The translations under genes were made by a program, and so were the position numbers. Of a DNA stretch of 32,576 nucleotides, positions 16,474-24,844 are shown in pieces. Within the stretch, counting starts at the first letter, position 1; each line of letters starts with the position of its first letter. The notes under the pieces are model-generated. The model searched no databases. It was not told where the DNA came from and saw only the letters and a list, made by a program, of their open reading frames with translations. This DNA comes from Cyclobacteriaceae bacterium (GTDB taxonomy: Bacteria > Bacteroidota > Bacteroidia > Cytophagales > Cyclobacteriaceae). The stretch is from contig JALOMY010000003.1 of NCBI GenBank assembly GCA_025455225.1, positions 1 to 32,576 of the forward strand, in the 5' to 3' direction.

Positions 16474-17013
16474 TCAAAATTTCAGGGCGGCATATCCCTT
16501 TAACTGATAGGTTGTAAAAACCGTCAGCATAGAGGTGGCAATACCCACCTGCGGATGGATTTTTTTTGGATCAACTTTCCGTGAGATCAAAGACTGACCA
16601 CAAACAAAGAATTTTACGCCTGCATTGCAGAGTTCATCATATAACGCCAGGTTTGGGTTGTCTTTCTTATACCGGGCCCGGTATGAGTCATTATCCAGCA
16701 ATGAATACGTTGCTTCATTATGAACAGCAACAATGATGTTCAGATTTTCTTTGGGAACACCCCCCATATAATGCAGGTTAATCATACGGGCGATATTATT
16801 TAATCCGAAATGCACCTGGTCTGCCGGTTCGCTACCGGTTGCCAGATCAATAACAATATTATATTGAAGATCGGGATCAGGTTTTTCAATAGCATCGGTA
16901 ATATCATAAATACCACCATAATTCTTGATCAACGGAAAAATGTACGACTGAGCCTTACCTGTACCGGAAATTAAAATCAAACCAATCAAAAGAAGTATTC
17001 TCATAAATAACAT
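16474..17013 (-). CDS. Exported DsrE-family protein
   Basis: A 179-residue protein with an N-terminal signal peptide (ILLLIGLILISGTGKAQ, cleavage near residue 22) and a DsrE/DsrF-like fold: strand YNIVIDLATGSEPADQVHFGL, a helix, strand LNIIVAVHNEATYSLL and the cysteine strand GVKFFVCGQSLISRKV. Family members handle sulfur or persulfides through that conserved Cys; in a periplasmic protein its role is unknown. It starts four bases after the histidine kinase stop, so it is probably co-expressed. ATG 17013 and ATG 17004 are both usable starts. Confidence 0.8.
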   Translation of the reverse strand: MLFMRILLLIGLILISGTGKAQSYIFPLIKNYGGIYDITDAIEKPDPDLQYNIVIDLATGSEPADQVHFGLNNIARMINLHYMGGVPKENLNIIVAVHNEATYSLLDNDSYRARYKKDNPNLALYDELCNAGVKFFVCGQSLISRKVDPKKIHPQVGIATSMLTVFTTYQLKGYAALKF

Positions 17014-17017
17014 GATT

Positions 17018-20000
17018 TTAAGTTTTTATTATGGGGAATTCCATCCAGAACGTGGACCCCTCCCCTAATTTAGATTCAAAATTGATTGCCCCACCCATCT
17101 GTTCGATTCCTTGCTTTGCAATTGCAAGTCCAAGGCCTGAACCGGTTTGTTTAGTACTGAAATGAGGTAGAAATATTTTATCTTTTAACGATTCCGGAAT
17201 ACCCGAACCGTTATCAGTGAAGCTAATTGTAACCCGATTATCACTAACCTTTACTGAAATTTTCACCTTAATGGAAGAATCAGATCGCGCAGACTGAATT
17301 GCATTTAAAACTAAATTAGAAAATATCCGGCCCAGAAGTTTTTGATCAGCCAGAATTTCGATCCTTTCACGGGGTACGTCCAAAACAATATCTGCAGACT
17401 GTTCATGCAGGGATTTACAAGAAACAAGTAATGAAATCAATTCAATTCGTTCCAGCACCGGCTCCGGCATTTTTGCAAACGTACTGAATGAAGAGGCGAC
17501 ACCATCTAATATTTCTACTTGTGACAAGACTGTTGCAATGGCTGTACGTAGTTTTTCCATCTTTCTTGGATCCTGATCATTTAGACGCTCCAGCTGCTGG
17601 AAGGTTAGCTTAATAGGGGTTAGAGGATTTTTTATTTCATGTGCAACCTGTTGTGCAATTTCGCGCCAGGCCCGTTCCCGCTGGACACGTTCCAACTCCC
17701 TTTTATTGTTGCTCAGGGTTGACAACATATGGTTATATTCTTTCACCATGATACCGATTTCATCATCTGACTTCCATTCGAGAGGCTGGTTGGATTGAAT
17801 TAATGATATGCGTCCTAACTTCTGTGTTATCATTCGTAAGGGAAACGTCAGCCAGGTAGAAACCCAGTAGGAAATGATAAGTAAAACGATGAAAATAATA
17901 GTAAATACCGATATTATATTAGCCAGAACCTGAATCTGCATTTTCTCGAGCAAGTAAGCCGACTGATAAAAAGGAACAGCTGCTATCCCTAAAAGTGTAC
18001 CATCTTTAGGAGAAATAACAGCCGAGTAGGCAACATTATAAACCAGATTACCTACTTGCTCCCTGGTTACAAATGAACGTTCACTTTGAAGAATCCGGTT
18101 CAATGCATGGGGGTTGATAAAAGGAGAAAGCAATTGATTCTCAAAAATCATGGGTTGACTCGAAAATTGAAGCCGTCCATTTATAGTAAAGTAATTAGCA
18201 TCCAGGTTAGAGATGCTTGCCAGTTGGGAGAAGTTTTGTTCTGCGAGAGCCGGATCTGAATCCAAAGATTCGCTTACCTGTAAGCTAAGTTCACGCGAAA
18301 AATGCTGGGATTTAGTCAGATATTCAGTATTTAACTGATCCTGGTTGGTCTTTGCTGTCAACCCTAACGTCATCAAGCTAACGATGATCAATGGAACAAA
18401 AAATGACAAATTCAAAACCAACTGGATACGTGCAGCAAGAAGTAATCGTTCATTGCGCAGGAAATCAACAAGGCCAATGATCAACAGAAAAAACAATACA
18501 GCAGCCAGGCCTATGATTATAAAAAAAGAATAATCAGCAATCTGTAATAACATTGAAGGTAAAGGTGCGGAAACCAGAACAATTCTTCCTGACGTATCCT
18601 TGGATCCTATGTGTCTATAACCGTTTTGATACAATCCGGTTGAAAACAGCTTTGGATTCTCTAACTGGTTCATATTAAAATAATTATAATTCAGTTCACC
18701 CGACTGGAACTGAATTGAACCATCTGAAATTACTGCATAGCTGTATTCTTTCGAACGATATGATTTCTGAAAGCGGTTATCAACAAGCAGTTCCGGGTAA
18801 ACCGTTTCCGGGATAAGACTTTTCAGCGACAAACTTAAACCAACATATCCTGCCAGAATATCGCTGCGGTGGATTGGAATCAACACTACGTATTTACTGG
18901 AAGTCTCATTTCTTTCGCGGTTGATAAAGTAAACACGCTGTTGAATCGCTTCCGTAGTATCAACCCCTGATTGAAACATCCATTGCCTTAAGGGATATGG
19001 ATTCAAATCATCCATTGCATTTCCCTCAGCATTGAATAACATGATTGTGACATTATACTTATTGAAATACCCCGGTATAAATACCTGGCGAATCTTCTGA
19101 GTAACGGCTTCTTTATTTAGAAAAGGTCCGTACATACGGGTCTGAATAAATAAATCTCTTGAAATTCGATTTATGGTTTCATTAAGCAAAAACTCTCCAA
19201 AATCATCGCGCTCAATTAAATAAATCGTTGCAAACCGAGCCTGGTCCCGTTCCATTCTTATGTTATTGAATTTCCAGGTCGCGAAATAGGTGTTTATCGA
19301 AAAGACAAGTATGGCGAGGAAAAAATAAAGAAACGTGCGGTACTGAAACTTTTGCAGCGTTCGAACGAGATTAAATATCCACACCAACACGATATACAAT
19401 AGCCCGCATAATAATGACGAGAGAAAGTATTGACCGCTGAGTTCATTAATTCCTATAAAAATTAAACTACCCGCGAGAATAAATAGTATAATCTTATTTA
19501 TGGTCTTATTCCTAAGCAACAGCCGCAGAAACAGATGACTGAATAAAAATCCAGAGATACATGAAATCAGAATTGAAATAAACGCGGCAATCCGAACTAC
19601 ATTAAAGGATACAGATTCCGAAACATTTAAGGTTATTGTTGAGTTGTTGTACAAGGTCTGTATTACAACAAATGGAAAGAGAATACCAAACAATAATGCG
19701 CAAACTGAAAATACTGAAATTATACTATTCCACTTTTTATCAGATAATAACCTACGAAGGCCTTTAAACCGGAAATAATTAAAGGCCAGGTAAATGCAAA
19801 GAATCAGAACCATGGTCAAGTTCAGTATCATTTCACTCATAGATGAATTAAACTCAGATGATGCAAAATTCTTGGCATCAAACAATTCCGAGTTTAAAAA
19901 CCGGGAAGGTATCCGGGTTAAAACCATCAGATACCGGATTGAAACTATACCGGTAAATAAAATTAAAAAGCTTATTGCTGGATTGATTCTTCTCCATTGT

Positions 20001-20662
20001 GTAACCAATGGAATGAACAGAACTACCAGTAGAATTAAGGTTATCGTAAAAGACAATAAGGCCAGTATTCCATCAAAGGTTATAGCTGGCTCTGCTGAAA
20101 TTGGCATAATACGAAACAGGGTTTCACCTTTTATTGCTATCGGATATCCCTCCACTGCAGTGCGATCCAATATAACAACCTGGTAATTACCAGCTATAGA
20201 TTGATTCAATGAAGGCTCCAGATACTCGTTTTGAATTTTATACTGAATATGAAGCGGGATAATAGCAATTAATGAATTAGTGGTATTGATCACCCATTTT
20301 CGAAGGAGGAAATCACCAATTCCGGTCTTAATGTGCTTCGCGTGATAGTCGCCCATCATAAAGCGTACACCGGGTAAATAACGATTGCTAGACCAATACG
20401 AAATCTGCTGATCTGTAAGTACGCAGAAAGTTATAGCATTTAAATTCTCAAGACTGACGAATTCGATCTTTCCGGACGGAATGGAATAGGTATTTACATA
20501 TTGGTCTAATTTATTTAGCTCACGATCTAAATTTTCGGTAATAGAAGCTGCCATTTCCTGTCCGGGTGTAGGCAGAGAAGCCCGATAGGAAAAATAAATG
20601 CCGCTGCATACAAACGCCAGTACAATCAGGTATAGCCAGGTAATTGTCTTCTTTATTGTCAT
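17018..20662 (-). CDS. Very large NtrY-like sensor histidine kinase with about 12 membrane helices
   Basis: ATG 20662 (MTIKKTITWLYLI) gives 1214 residues; the TTG at 20692 would add ten. Layout: one helix at about 7-25, a periplasmic domain to about 195, then eight closely spaced helices (about 200-475), a long extracytoplasmic region (about 480-750), two more helices, a second extracytoplasmic region (about 805-935), a last helix, a HAMP-like segment and the kinase. The H-box VAHEIKNPLTPIKLT (His about 1008) is of the NtrB/NtrY type; N-box NLVLNAIQ, G1 DNGSGIPE and G2 GSGLGLAIAKQ are intact. No response regulator gene is adjacent. Ligand is unknown. A TAACTTTA element at 20675-20682 could be its own -7 box. 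Confidence 0.88.
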   Translation of the reverse strand: MTIKKTITWLYLIVLAFVCSGIYFSYRASLPTPGQEMAASITENLDRELNKLDQYVNTYSIPSGKIEFVSLENLNAITFCVLTDQQISYWSSNRYLPGVRFMMGDYHAKHIKTGIGDFLLRKWVINTTNSLIAIIPLHIQYKIQNEYLEPSLNQSIAGNYQVVILDRTAVEGYPIAIKGETLFRIMPISAEPAITFDGILALLSFTITLILLVVLFIPLVTQWRRINPAISFLILFTGIVSIRYLMVLTRIPSRFLNSELFDAKNFASSEFNSSMSEMILNLTMVLILCIYLAFNYFRFKGLRRLLSDKKWNSIISVFSVCALLFGILFPFVVIQTLYNNSTITLNVSESVSFNVVRIAAFISILISCISGFLFSHLFLRLLLRNKTINKIILFILAGSLIFIGINELSGQYFLSSLLCGLLYIVLVWIFNLVRTLQKFQYRTFLYFFLAILVFSINTYFATWKFNNIRMERDQARFATIYLIERDDFGEFLLNETINRISRDLFIQTRMYGPFLNKEAVTQKIRQVFIPGYFNKYNVTIMLFNAEGNAMDDLNPYPLRQWMFQSGVDTTEAIQQRVYFINRERNETSSKYVVLIPIHRSDILAGYVGLSLSLKSLIPETVYPELLVDNRFQKSYRSKEYSYAVISDGSIQFQSGELNYNYFNMNQLENPKLFSTGLYQNGYRHIGSKDTSGRIVLVSAPLPSMLLQIADYSFFIIIGLAAVLFFLLIIGLVDFLRNERLLLAARIQLVLNLSFFVPLIIVSLMTLGLTAKTNQDQLNTEYLTKSQHFSRELSLQVSESLDSDPALAEQNFSQLASISNLDANYFTINGRLQFSSQPMIFENQLLSPFINPHALNRILQSERSFVTREQVGNLVYNVAYSAVISPKDGTLLGIAAVPFYQSAYLLEKMQIQVLANIISVFTIIFIVLLIISYWVSTWLTFPLRMITQKLGRISLIQSNQPLEWKSDDEIGIMVKEYNHMLSTLSNNKRELERVQRERAWREIAQQVAHEIKNPLTPIKLTFQQLERLNDQDPRKMEKLRTAIATVLSQVEILDGVASSFSTFAKMPEPVLERIELISLLVSCKSLHEQSADIVLDVPRERIEILADQKLLGRIFSNLVLNAIQSARSDSSIKVKISVKVSDNRVTISFTDNGSGIPESLKDKIFLPHFSTKQTGSGLGLAIAKQGIEQMGGAINFESKLGEGSTFWMEFPIIKT

Positions 20663-20756
20663 ATCCGAATTCAATAAAGTTAACAATTCCAACTATTGAA
20701 GCATATACTAAAGTACCTGTATCGATCAGGATAAAAGAAATCTGTTCACTGTCAAT

Positions 20757-20775
20757 TAAAAACCGGCAGCCTGGT
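20757..20775 (-). terminator. Possible weak intrinsic terminator upstream of the histidine kinase
   Basis: On the minus strand ACC-A-G / C-C-GGT can pair (one mismatch) around a four-base loop, followed by TTTTT. It lies 38 bases after the stop of the CxxC protein gene, so it may end the maturation block before the kinase gene. The stem is short. Confidence 0.35.
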
Positions 20776-20812
20776 ATTAAAGAATAAGAAATACAGATTA
20801 TAGTAATGTCAG

Positions 20813-21076
20813 CTATCCAACCACCGCTTTTTGCTTTGAATTAGCCGAGGCATTTGCTCTGCTGTTTCGGTACCAAACGTAACCAAGCACCAGAATGGCG
20901 AGGTAAGGAAGACTTAAAAGATAAAGAATTCCAGTATTCAAACCGGCAGCAATACCAATATCCCCACTGCTGATATTGTTTTCAAGCTGAGTACGGCACA
21001 TGGCACATTGTGCCAATAATCCCGGACCTGAAAGAAACATTAGGAGAAATAACTGTAGACTGATAAACTTTTTCAT
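20813..21076 (-). CDS. Small exported CxxC membrane protein of the oxidase maturation block
   Basis: An 87-residue protein with a signal peptide ending near residue 23 (GLLAQ) directly before C24-A-M-C27-R, then a short polar stretch, one membrane helix (about 48-69) and a basic tail. The two Cys with a Met between them would face the periplasm and could bind copper or act as a thiol pair. LLAQC is not a good lipobox. It starts five bases after the DUF420 stop, and I recall similar small proteins near oxidase genes in Bacteroidota, unchecked. A role in oxidase assembly is inference from position only. Confidence 0.7.
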   Translation of the reverse strand: MKKFISLQLFLLMFLSGPGLLAQCAMCRTQLENNISSGDIGIAAGLNTGILYLLSLPYLAILVLGYVWYRNSRANASANSKQKAVVG

Positions 21077-21081
21077 ACCGG

Positions 21082-21597
21082 CTATTGATAATACGGACTG
21101 ATCATCAAATATACAATTACTCCGGTGATGGCCACATACAACCAGATCGGAAAAGTATACCTGGCCAATGCTTTATGCCGTTCATAATTACCGGAAAGAG
21201 CCCTTCCAAACGTAAACAACACAAATGGAATTACAACTACTGAAAGAATAATGTGGGTAACAAGTATAAAGAAATAAACATACCGGATTACTCCCTCCCC
21301 ACCAAAAGGAGTTGAATCGCTTGTCATATGATACATGACGTACATTACCAGAAAAGCTGCAGACAGCCCTATACAAATTTTCATAAGCAATTCATGCCGC
21401 TTACGATTACCTGATTTGATTGAAATAAAAGCCATTACCAGTAATAGTGCTGTAAGGGCATTAATTGAAGCGTAAATTGGCGGAAGAAACGAAAAGTCGT
21501 AACCTTCTATTTTTACACGAAAAAGCACCGCTACAACTATCGGAACAATTACCGATATTATTATTATCAGTCGGTGGTAAGGATCCCGGGTGCTCAC
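21082..21597 (-). CDS. DUF420 membrane protein (CtaM-like oxidase assembly factor)
   Basis: A 171-residue protein with five predicted membrane helices. DUF420 core sequences are clear: FLPPIYASINALTALLLV (about 36-53), AFLVMYVMYHMTSDSTPF (about 80-97) and YVYFFILVTHIILSVVVIPF (about 106-125), with conserved His in both of the last two. The related CtaM of Staphylococcus aureus is needed for a heme A oxidase. The start is GTG 21597, one base after the SCO-like stop. Location in an oxidase block supports an assembly role; the exact role is not known. Confidence 0.88.
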   Translation of the reverse strand: MSTRDPYHRLIIIISVIVPIVVAVLFRVKIEGYDFSFLPPIYASINALTALLLVMAFISIKSGNRKRHELLMKICIGLSAAFLVMYVMYHMTSDSTPFGGEGVIRYVYFFILVTHIILSVVVIPFVLFTFGRALSGNYERHKALARYTFPIWLYVAITGVIVYLMISPYYQ

Positions 21598-21598
21598 A

Positions 21599-22147
21599 CT
21601 AATATTGTTTAAGAATAATATTGATCTCCATCAAAAGCCGGTCAAATTCCTCACGATTACTCAGTTGATAATATCCACGTATTCGACCTCCGTGATCAAC
21701 AAGTATCAGATCATTTGGTTCACTCACGAATAAAAAACAATTTTTATAATTAGTAAGAACAGCTTCAGCAATTACAATCGATTCAAGTTTCACACTTTTA
21801 TCTAATGATTCCAATGTTCCGTCCTGAATAACAATAACCTGGAGCAGGTTAGGTTTATAATTTGGTAATAATCGATCAGAATACAGAGGCTTACTGATTT
21901 CCGGATCTAAACTGTATAAAGTTAAACTGTCAGATGAATTCCAGGCTAAACGAGAAAGAATTGAGTCAGGAATGACATAAGGCAATGTCAATTGATAACC
22001 GCAATCTGAAGGGAGATCTGAAGGGAACTCGTCAATAAAAAGTGGCCTGACTTCAAATTCATTTTTGCCAAAGAATTTAAGAAAAAGGAAAATACCAACC
22101 GGCAGAGCGAGTGCCAGTACCAGAACGAGTGATTTAACTTTATTCAT
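21599..22147 (-). CDS. SCO-like protein without the CxxxC copper motif
   Basis: ATG 22147 gives 182 residues with an N-terminal anchor (VLVLALALPVGIFLFLKFFG, about 8-27). The N-terminal KFFGKNEFEV and the C-terminal VDHGGRIRGYYQLSNREEFD followed by LLMEINII match the ends of Bacteroidota SCO proteins (thioredoxin-fold copper chaperones for the CuA site). Position between subunit IV and DUF420 fits SCO too. However, the CxxxC and the distal His of the copper site are absent; the only cysteines are in SDCGY and KNCFLF. The protein is therefore either a degenerate SCO with a scaffold role or a divergent one. It begins directly after a strong terminator. Confidence 0.65.
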   Translation of the reverse strand: MNKVKSLVLVLALALPVGIFLFLKFFGKNEFEVRPLFIDEFPSDLPSDCGYQLTLPYVIPDSILSRLAWNSSDSLTLYSLDPEISKPLYSDRLLPNYKPNLLQVIVIQDGTLESLDKSVKLESIVIAEAVLTNYKNCFLFVSEPNDLILVDHGGRIRGYYQLSNREEFDRLLMEINIILKQY

Positions 22148-22158
22148 CAATACCTAAC

Positions 22159-22191
22159 AAAAAAGAAAGGCTTAAGTTCACCTTAAGCCTT
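22159..22191 (-). terminator. Strong intrinsic terminator after the subunit IV gene
   Basis: A perfect ten-base stem AAGGCTTAAG / CTTAAGCCTT with a five-base loop is followed on the minus strand by TTC and TTTTTT. It lies just past the subunit IV stop (22213) and just before the SCO-like start (22147). Confidence 0.85.
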
Positions 22192-22212
22192 CTATTTGAT
22201 ACATCATTAGTA

Positions 22213-22548
22213 TTACGGACGTGCTAATTCAATTTGAATACCTTCATAAACAAAAGCCACCAGCATCCAAACCACAAATATCATCGGGATAAGGATTGAC
22301 CATAGCAAAACTTTGGCTTCATAGCGCAAGTGCATAAATTCTCCGACAATATAAGCTGCCTTAACAATCGTCATTAAAATAAAAGTCCATATTCGAAGGT
22401 CTTTCATTTCATGAGGTACACCAAACGCAACACCAAATTCAAAAAGCGTGATTAAGCCCAGGATTCCAGCCACCTTCCACAAGTGACGGATTTTTGCCGT
22501 ATCAGGAGGGAGAACATTTACCTGGGGTGCATCTTCAGAATGAGCCAT
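22213..22548 (-). CDS. Cytochrome c oxidase subunit IV family protein
   Basis: A 111-residue protein with three membrane helices (about 25-45, 53-73, 80-103). VAGILGLITLFEFGVAF and IVKAAYIVGEFMHLRYE are the family core; EFMHL is the conserved element of bacterial subunit IV proteins (CyoD/CtaF type). It is the smallest subunit of the aa3-type oxidase and lies 23 bases after subunit III. Assignment is firm. Confidence 0.92.
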   Translation of the reverse strand: MAHSEDAPQVNVLPPDTAKIRHLWKVAGILGLITLFEFGVAFGVPHEMKDLRIWTFILMTIVKAAYIVGEFMHLRYEAKVLLWSILIPMIFVVWMLVAFVYEGIQIELARP

Positions 22549-22571
22549 AGTTATGAGTTATCAGTTAAGGT

Positions 22572-23324
22572 TTATACAAGATAAAAAAACGTAAATACAA
22601 ATACCCATACAAGATCTACGAAGTGCCAGTACAAACCAACCTTCTCCACCATCTCATAATGGCCTCTGCGATCATAAACTCCGGTAACGGTATTATAATA
22701 GATCAGAAAATTCAGCATTACACCACTGAACACATGAAATCCATGGAATCCTGTTATGAAAAAGAAAAACGCTGCAAAATCTGGCGGTCCGTATTGGTTC
22801 ATGCTGAGATTAGCCCCGAAAAACTCTGTTCCCTTAACAACTGCATCTCCTTCTGTTGTGCCATGAATGAAGTGTGTCCATTCCCATGCCTGGCAGCTTA
22901 AGAAAGTTAATCCACCCACAATCGTCCAAAGCATCCACTTCTCAACGGAATGGCGATCCATGCGATGGCCAGCTTCCACTGCCAGTACCATGGTTACCGA
23001 ACTCATAATGAGAATGAAGGTCATTAACCCAACAAATACCAGGGGAGCATTAACGCCATGGAAAAAGGGGATCGCATCAAATACCTTTTCAGGGATAGGC
23101 CAATAAGCCTGTGAAAATTTAAAGGCCTCCACTGCTCCTTCATAGGCCTTATGAGATGACCTCACCAGGCCGTATGTAATTAGTAATGCTGAAAACGTAA
23201 AGGCATCGGAAAGGAGGAAGAACCACATCATGAGTTTGCCATAACTGGCATTCATCGGGGAAACTCCGCCATCCCAAACCGACTTGCCGGGTGCAGGAAC
23301 AGTTGCGGTAGAAGTACTTGCCAT
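22572..23324 (-). CDS. ctaE: Cytochrome c oxidase subunit III (first copy)
   Basis: A 250-residue heme-copper oxidase subunit III with seven helices. The family features are WFFLLSDAFTFSALLITYG (about 34-52, including the conserved Ser/Asp helix), SCQAWEWTHFIHG (about 143-155), a helix with FFITGFHGFHVFSGVMLN and YWHFVDLVWVFVF at the C-terminus. It supports proton uptake and stability of subunit I. The second subunit III gene lies immediately upstream, so two related subunits, perhaps two distinct parts of one subunit arrangement, are made. Start ATG 23324. Confidence 0.93.
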   Translation of the reverse strand: MASTSTATVPAPGKSVWDGGVSPMNASYGKLMMWFFLLSDAFTFSALLITYGLVRSSHKAYEGAVEAFKFSQAYWPIPEKVFDAIPFFHGVNAPLVFVGLMTFILIMSSVTMVLAVEAGHRMDRHSVEKWMLWTIVGGLTFLSCQAWEWTHFIHGTTEGDAVVKGTEFFGANLSMNQYGPPDFAAFFFFITGFHGFHVFSGVMLNFLIYYNTVTGVYDRRGHYEMVEKVGLYWHFVDLVWVFVFTFFYLV

Positions 23325-23346
23325 TGTATTGAGTTACAGTTTTGGT

Positions 23347-23940
23347 TTAAGGATTCAATAATAAGAATACGAACAAATATAGCCAAAGTCCGCCCAAAAA
23401 ATGCCAGTAGGTTGCGCACATTTCAAGCTGATTCATGTTTTTTGAATGGATGCGAAACCGGAATGCGCTGATCAGAACCACCACCAGAAAAATGAGGCCG
23501 CTCACTATATGCAAGCCATGAACTGCGGGCAAAATCCAAAGAAAGGAATGGGATACATTACTGCCGGTAAAATGCTCTTTTAACGAGACCATTTCCACAT
23601 AAGCATAGTATTGCCCAACCAGGAACGATATGCCCAGTATCATTGTGGCTGCAAGCGAAAATTTTAACCATTTAATTTTATCCCTTCTGGCAGCAAAATA
23701 GGCCACAATCATGGTAACGCTGCTCAATAAAACAATGCCGGTATTAATCCAGAACATATCGGGCAAAACAATTTCGGCCCAACCTGCATCGGCTCGTTTA
23801 ACCAGGTAGGCACTGGTCCATGCTCCAAACAACATGATCACACTCATCATAAAAAGCCAAAGAGCAAACTTCTTTGGATTCATGGAGAGGGGCCTTTTGG
23901 CCTCTTCTACTATTCTTAGATCCTTCAATTCCACATTCAT
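23347..23940 (-). CDS. Cytochrome c oxidase subunit III-like protein (second copy)
   Basis: A 197-residue protein of the same fold but shorter, with five helices: KFALWLFMMSVIMLFGAWTS (about 24-43), a second helix near TGIVLLSSVTMIVAYFA, LVGQYYAYVEMV, SFLWILPAVHGLHIVSGLIF and ATYWHFLGGLWLYLFVFLL. The conserved YWHFLGxLW C-terminal motif is present. It begins 12 bases after ctaB. Having two subunit III genes side by side is seen in Bacteroidota oxidase operons; the division of labour is unknown. Confidence 0.9.
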   Translation of the reverse strand: MNVELKDLRIVEEAKRPLSMNPKKFALWLFMMSVIMLFGAWTSAYLVKRADAGWAEIVLPDMFWINTGIVLLSSVTMIVAYFAARRDKIKWLKFSLAATMILGISFLVGQYYAYVEMVSLKEHFTGSNVSHSFLWILPAVHGLHIVSGLIFLVVVLISAFRFRIHSKNMNQLEMCATYWHFLGGLWLYLFVFLLLNP

Positions 23941-23952
23941 AACATCCTCATT

Positions 23953-24843
23953 CTATATTTTATCAATCAAATAGGCAATCTGTACAATTGGCAAATAAAA
24001 AAATGATCCGAACATAATTCGTAAAGCGCTGACACGACTTCCTGTTTTCATTAATGAAAAAGTTTGCGCCAGAAAGAGCACTCCGCAAATGGTAGCTACA
24101 ATGGCAGAATCAATCCCGGTAATACCAAATTTAGCAGGCAGCATTCCTAAAGGCAGAAGGAATAAAGTGTAAATCATGATTTGAATTGCGTTATTCAAAT
24201 CCCGTTGTCCACCGAATGGAAGTAATTTAAATCCTGCCTTTTTATAATCCTCATCCGCCAGCCAGGCAATTGCCCAAAAATGAGGAAACTGCCAGATGAA
24301 CTGAATACCAAAAATAATCAGTGCTTCATAAGTAATCTTCCCTGTTGATGCTACCCAACCCAGCAAAGGAGGAAGAGCTCCCGGTATGGCGCCAACAAAA
24401 ACAGCTATAGGTCCCACTCGTTTCAGAGGGGTGTACACAAAGCTGTATAAAATCATGGACAGAACAGACAAACCAACCGTTAACAGGTTGGAACTGTATA
24501 AGAGGATTGAAATGCTTACTGCAAAACAAACGATAGCAAAGACGAGGGCCTCCTGAACCGTAACCCTGCCGGTTGGAATCGGACGGTTCATTGTTCGGGT
24601 CATCAGTTTGTCGTAGTTACGTTCAAGAATTTGATTTATCGTAATGGAGGAACCCGATAATAATAATCCTCCAACAAACAACAATGTCAACGTGCTCCAA
24701 TTCACAGTTGGGGTGGCCAGTGTATACCCAAAAGCACATGAAAAAGCTACCAAAAGCGATAACCGGAATTTCAGAAGCTCCCAGTATGCCTTCGCTTTAG
24801 CTGCAACCCAATCTGTTCCGTGTAAAGTATCTATCGTTGCCAT
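23953..24843 (-). CDS. ctaB: Protoheme IX farnesyltransferase (heme O synthase)
   Basis: A 296-residue UbiA-family prenyltransferase with about eight helices. It converts protoheme to heme O, the first step to heme A for the oxidase. The prenyl-diphosphate binding motif is ITINQILERNYDKLMTRTMN (about 67-86); the first Asp of the usual NxxxDxxxD is Glu here, which also occurs in relatives. The second motif lies near AWLADEDYKKAGFKLLP (about 194-210). It starts one base after the ctaA stop, so the two heme A enzymes are translationally coupled. Confidence 0.94.
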   Translation of the reverse strand: MATIDTLHGTDWVAAKAKAYWELLKFRLSLLVAFSCAFGYTLATPTVNWSTLTLLFVGGLLLSGSSITINQILERNYDKLMTRTMNRPIPTGRVTVQEALVFAIVCFAVSISILLYSSNLLTVGLSVLSMILYSFVYTPLKRVGPIAVFVGAIPGALPPLLGWVASTGKITYEALIIFGIQFIWQFPHFWAIAWLADEDYKKAGFKLLPFGGQRDLNNAIQIMIYTLFLLPLGMLPAKFGITGIDSAIVATICGVLFLAQTFSLMKTGSRVSALRIMFGSFFYLPIVQIAYLIDKI

Positions 24844-24844
24844 T

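Noticed and set aside
19794-20186. 130-codon plus-strand ORF opposite the histidine kinase
   Set aside because: It is antisense to membrane-helix coding sequence; hydrophobic helices often give open complementary frames. No motif seen.
22572-23940. Tandem subunit III genes as a recent duplication
   Set aside because: The two proteins differ strongly in length and sequence, so they are old paralogues, as in other Bacteroidota oxidase operons.
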